A stretch of 8,679 nt of DNA from Flavobacteriales bacterium (lineage in GTDB: Bacteria > Bacteroidota > Bacteroidia > Flavobacteriales_D > SKUL01): contig SKUL01000232.1 in NCBI GenBank assembly GCA_007129985.1, forward strand, positions 1 to 8,679, read 5' to 3'. The notes under the pieces were generated by a model. The model was not told where the DNA came from. It was given only the letters and a program-made list of their open reading frames with translations, and made no database searches. Every line of letters starts with the position of its first letter. The first letter of the stretch is position 1. Of the stretch, positions 6,250-8,679 are shown one piece after another. A program made the position numbers and the translations under genes.

Positions 6250-6720
6250 GTGGTGATTAACCTACTCGGAGAATACGATTGCAAGATGGACGCGAAAGGG
6301 CGCCTCATGCTGCCGGCCGGCCTTAAAAAGCAGTTGGCGGACGTGCTCAGTGCGGGTTTTGTAATCAACCGAAACCTGCATCAACCTTGCCTTGTGGTGT
6401 ATCCTCAGGCAGAGTGGCAGCGGCTTAGCAGCAAGCTTAAAAAGCTCAATCGCCTGGTGAAGAAGAATGATTTGATTGTTCGGAAGGTGATGGGCGGAGC
6501 TACACCAGTGGAGTTGGATGGGTCCGGTCGTATGCTGGTTCCCAAATCGCTTTCCGACCACGCCAGCCTCAGTACGGAGGTGAAGGTGATTGGTAGCAAC
6601 AACACCATTGAGATTTGGAGTAAATCAGCGTACGAGTCGTTCATGAACGATCAGGAGATTGATCTGGAAGCTTTGGCAGAGGATGTCTTTGGGTCACTGA
6701 ATGACCTCGACGATGAGTGA
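6250..6720 (+). CDS. mraZ: Transcriptional regulator MraZ, first gene of the dcw cluster
   Basis: DNA-binding protein of 156 aa that in E. coli represses its own operon. Two tandem AbrB/SpoVT-like half-domains are visible, each with the DxxxR signature: DAKGR at 14-18 and DGSGR at 90-94. The second half covers about 80-130, and a short acidic tail ends in DLDDE. Length is normal for Bacteroidota MraZ. There is no in-frame ATG near the front: translation must start at GTG 6250 or the adjacent GTG 6253, since INLLGEYDCKMDAKGR is the conserved N terminus. The tandem GTGs sit in the loop of a small inverted repeat (GTTAA 6245-6249, TTAAC 6257-6261). The gene overlaps rsmH by 8 nt, and candidate operator boxes lie just upstream. 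Confidence 0.95.
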   Translation: MVINLLGEYDCKMDAKGRLMLPAGLKKQLADVLSAGFVINRNLHQPCLVVYPQAEWQRLSSKLKKLNRLVKKNDLIVRKVMGGATPVELDGSGRMLVPKSLSDHASLSTEVKVIGSNNTIEIWSKSAYESFMNDQEIDLEALAEDVFGSLNDLDDE

Positions 6721-7612
6721 GTATCACGTTCCGGTTTTACTGAATGAAAGCGTGCAGGGTCTGGCGCTGAAACCCGGAGGTTGCTATGTGGATGTAACCT
6801 TTGGGGGAGGCGGTCACTCCCGGGAAATTCTGCGGCATCTGGATGGAGGAAGGTTGATTGCCTTTGATCAGGATGCAGACGCCGGGCAGAATGTTCCCGA
6901 CGACCCGCGCTTTGAACTGGTGGATCAAAACTTCCGCTACCTGAAAAACAACCTGCGCCTGCGGGGGGTGAAAGAGGTAGATGGCGTATTGGCCGATCTT
7001 GGGGTTTCGTCCCATCAGTTTGATGTGTCGGAGCGGGGGTTTTCGTTTCGCCTCGGAGGTCCGCTCGATATGCGGATGGATCAAACCACGCCGCGCACCG
7101 CAGCCCATGTGTTGCAGCATTCAGAAGAATCGGAATTGGCAGATATGTTCTTTAAGTACGGAGAGTTGAGCAACGCGCGAAGGGTTGCTGCGGCCATCGC
7201 AGAGCATCGTGCCACCCAAGCGCTTGAAACCATCGGCGAGCTGCTGAGTGCCGTTGAGCACCTCGCTCCCGGTAAAAAGCCGGCACAGTTCTACGCCAGG
7301 GTTTTTCAGGCACTCAGAATTGTGGTGAACGATGAAATGGCTGCGCTCGAAGAAATGCTTCAGCAGGCGGCCGACATTCTGAAACCCGGCGGACGGCTCG
7401 TAGTGATTTCATACCACTCGCTCGAAGATCGACTCGTAAAGCACTTCATGAAGTTCGGGAACTTCGAGGGGGTGCCACAAAAGGATTTTTACGGAAACCT
7501 GATTCGTCCATTGCGGACTTTAACCAATAAACCGGTGATGCCACCGGAAAACGAAAAAGAAACCAACAGCCGGGCGCGCAGCGCGCGGTTGAGAATTGCA
7601 GAGAAGCTATGA
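6713..7612 (+). CDS. rsmH: 16S rRNA (cytosine(1402)-N4)-methyltransferase RsmH (MraW)
   Basis: SAM-dependent enzyme that adds the N4-methyl group to C1402 of 16S rRNA at the ribosomal P site. From the ATG at 6713 the protein is 299 aa. The SAM-binding loop VDVTFGGGGHS is at 26-36, and GVLADLGVSSHQFD at 91-104 is followed by ERGFSFR...DMRMD to 123. The helical insert with QFYARVFQALRIVVNDE is at 192-208 and VISYHSLEDR at 231-240. An ATG 12 nt earlier (6701) is in frame, but the protein normally begins a few residues before YHVPVLL, so I take 6713. The start overlaps the mraZ stop (ATGAGTGA, 8 nt) and the stop overlaps the ftsL start (ATGA). Confidence 0.97.
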   Translation: MSEYHVPVLLNESVQGLALKPGGCYVDVTFGGGGHSREILRHLDGGRLIAFDQDADAGQNVPDDPRFELVDQNFRYLKNNLRLRGVKEVDGVLADLGVSSHQFDVSERGFSFRLGGPLDMRMDQTTPRTAAHVLQHSEESELADMFFKYGELSNARRVAAAIAEHRATQALETIGELLSAVEHLAPGKKPAQFYARVFQALRIVVNDEMAALEEMLQQAADILKPGGRLVVISYHSLEDRLVKHFMKFGNFEGVPQKDFYGNLIRPLRTLTNKPVMPPENEKETNSRARSARLRIAEKL

Positions 7613-7986
7613 GCCAAGCTGAAGCCAACGACCAAACAGGAAAAAAGCGCGCCTCGCGGCCCTTTTTCGACCTGCTCAACGGCCGGATGCTCTCGGGTCC
7701 GCGTTTTCTTGAACAGCTTCCTTTTCTTTTGTTTCTCTGCGGATTATCTATTGTGTACATCGGCTACGGCTACTTCACCGAATCAACCGTAAAGCAAATC
7801 TACCGCGCCGACCAGGAGTTGAAAGAACTCAAGGCCGAATACCTTACCACCCAGGCCGGTTTGCAGCAAATCCGCCAACAGTCGCGCATTGCCGACGCCA
7901 TTCAGGATATGGGTCTCAAAGAATCAGTAACACCGCCGCGCAAAATTTCGGTTGAGCGCGCCGGGCAAAACACCCGCCGTCCATGA
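7609..7986 (+). CDS. ftsL: FtsL-like cell-division protein (bitopic, coiled-coil)
   Basis: Small membrane protein of 125 aa, called FtsL by position and architecture rather than by strong motifs, as this family diverges quickly. Residues 1-37 form a polar cytoplasmic segment, about 38-56 (PFLLFLCGLSIVYIGYGYF) one membrane span, and about 57-100 an extracytoplasmic helix rich in E, L, K and Q suited to a coiled coil. The tail is short and basic (RKISVERAGQ...RRP). In characterised bacteria FtsL pairs with FtsB and activates the septal synthase FtsW-FtsI. It sits between rsmH and ftsI with 4-nt overlaps on both sides, the standard dcw place. Confidence 0.88.
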   Translation: MSQAEANDQTGKKRASRPFFDLLNGRMLSGPRFLEQLPFLLFLCGLSIVYIGYGYFTESTVKQIYRADQELKELKAEYLTTQAGLQQIRQQSRIADAIQDMGLKESVTPPRKISVERAGQNTRRP

Positions 7987-8679
7987 GCGAAAGCAAGAAG
8001 GACATATTGTGGCGTGTTTACCTTCTGTACTTTTTTGCGTGCATCATCGGAATTGCGGTGGTGGCGCGCATTTTTATCATTCAGTTTGTAGAGGGCGAAA
8101 AGTGGAGCGAAAAGTCGCGCTACCTCACCACCGACCTCAAAAACATTGAAGCGGTGCGGGGGAACATCTATGCCGAAGACGGCAGTTTGCTCGCTACCTC
8201 CATTCCGGTGTACGAAATCCGCATGGACCTTATGACTGAGCCGCTCACCGATGCGATATTCTTCGCTGAGGTGGATTCGCTGGCCTGGCACCTGAGCAAA
8301 ATGTTTGGCGACAAATCCAAACGCGAGTACCTTGAAATGCTCCACGAGGCGCGCCGCAAAGGCAATCGCTACCAGCTTATTCAGCGTAAGGTGAACTACA
8401 ACGAGGTGAAGGAATTGCGCAACTTTCCCATTTTCCGTCGCGGACGTAACAGCGGTGGGCTGATTGTGGAGCAGCAAAACGTGCGTCAACGGCCTTACGA
8501 CGTGCTGGCTGCCCGTACCATCGGCTACGACCGCGAGGATGTGCAGCCTGTTGGCCTGGAAGGTGCATATCGCGAAGTGCTGCGTGGCCAGCCCGGAAAA
8601 CGCTTTGAGAAGCGTCTGGCCGGAGGTATCTGGATGCCCATAAAGGACGGCAACGAAGTGGAGCCCATTGATGGTTCAG
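7983..8679 (+). CDS. ftsI: Penicillin-binding protein / division transpeptidase FtsI (PBP3), 3' part cut by window edge
   Basis: N-terminal 232 codons of the septal peptidoglycan transpeptidase; the catalytic domain lies beyond the right edge. After a short cytoplasmic start, residues about 12-34 (VYLLYFFACIIGIAVVARIF...) form the membrane anchor. Then comes the periplasmic pedestal/dimerisation domain: VRGNIYAEDGSLLATS at 58-73 corresponds to the family's RGxIxDRxG signature with E in place of R. RPYDVLAARTIGY is at 170-182, and GLEGAYREVLRGQPG at 191-205 matches the conserved GLExxYdxxLxGxxG motif. The ATG overlaps the ftsL stop by 4 nt. The SxxK, SxN and KTG motifs cannot be checked here. 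Bacteroidota often label this gene simply penicillin-binding protein; its place between ftsL and, presumably, murE supports FtsI. Confidence 0.94.
   Translation, partial: MSESKKDILWRVYLLYFFACIIGIAVVARIFIIQFVEGEKWSEKSRYLTTDLKNIEAVRGNIYAEDGSLLATSIPVYEIRMDLMTEPLTDAIFFAEVDSLAWHLSKMFGDKSKREYLEMLHEARRKGNRYQLIQRKVNYNEVKELRNFPIFRRGRNSGGLIVEQQNVRQRPYDVLAARTIGYDREDVQPVGLEGAYREVLRGQPGKRFEKRLAGGIWMPIKDGNEVEPIDGS

Noticed and set aside
7902..8489. 195-codon open frame on the minus strand over ftsL/ftsI
   Set aside because: Antisense to ftsL and the membrane-anchor and pedestal region of ftsI, which have clear family motifs and the expected operon overlaps. The antisense product has no recognisable motif.

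Overview
The window reads as ordinary chromosomal DNA from a member of the Bacteroidota, most likely a Flavobacteriales-type lineage with roughly balanced GC. Four observations support this. The secreted protein ends in a type IX secretion (Por/T9SS) C-terminal tail. The 2-oxoacid:ferredoxin oxidoreductase has its gamma and alpha domains fused in one chain. Two intergenic regions carry promoters of the Bacteroidota form (TTG/TTTG at -33, TAnnTTTG at -7). The order hydrolase-engB beside mraZ-rsmH-ftsL-ftsI also fits this phylum. Genus cannot be assigned from the sequence.

Layout. Positions 1-815 (minus, cut at the left edge) are korB, and 812-2683 (or 2749) minus is korA. The two overlap by 4 nt and encode a TPP/Fe-S enzyme of central carbon metabolism. 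A short divergent region (about 2684-2819) holds a good korA promoter whose position argues for a GTG start 22 codons inside the longest reading frame. Positions 2820-4130 (plus) encode an exported alpha/beta-hydrolase esterase with a T9SS tail, closed by a strong hairpin-T-run terminator. Positions 4183-4584 are non-coding and carry a mosaic of alternating, hairpin-forming repeat units (REP/BIME-like). Positions 4585-5978 (minus) hold a two-gene unit, an alpha/beta hydrolase followed by the ribosome-assembly GTPase engB, again with a 4-nt overlap and its own promoter.

The right part (6250-8679, plus) is the start of the dcw (division and cell wall) cluster: mraZ, rsmH, ftsL and ftsI. Consecutive genes overlap by 8, 4 and 4 nt, so they are almost certainly one translationally coupled operon. 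ftsI is cut by the right edge before its transpeptidase domain. The region upstream of mraZ holds GTGGRA boxes on a 10-bp lattice, matching what is known of MraZ operators, and a perfect DnaA box 2 nt from the first of them.

I found no new defence, mobile or biosynthetic system. The observations most worth a second look are the regulatory layout upstream of mraZ, the repeat mosaic at 4211-4470, and the korA start.
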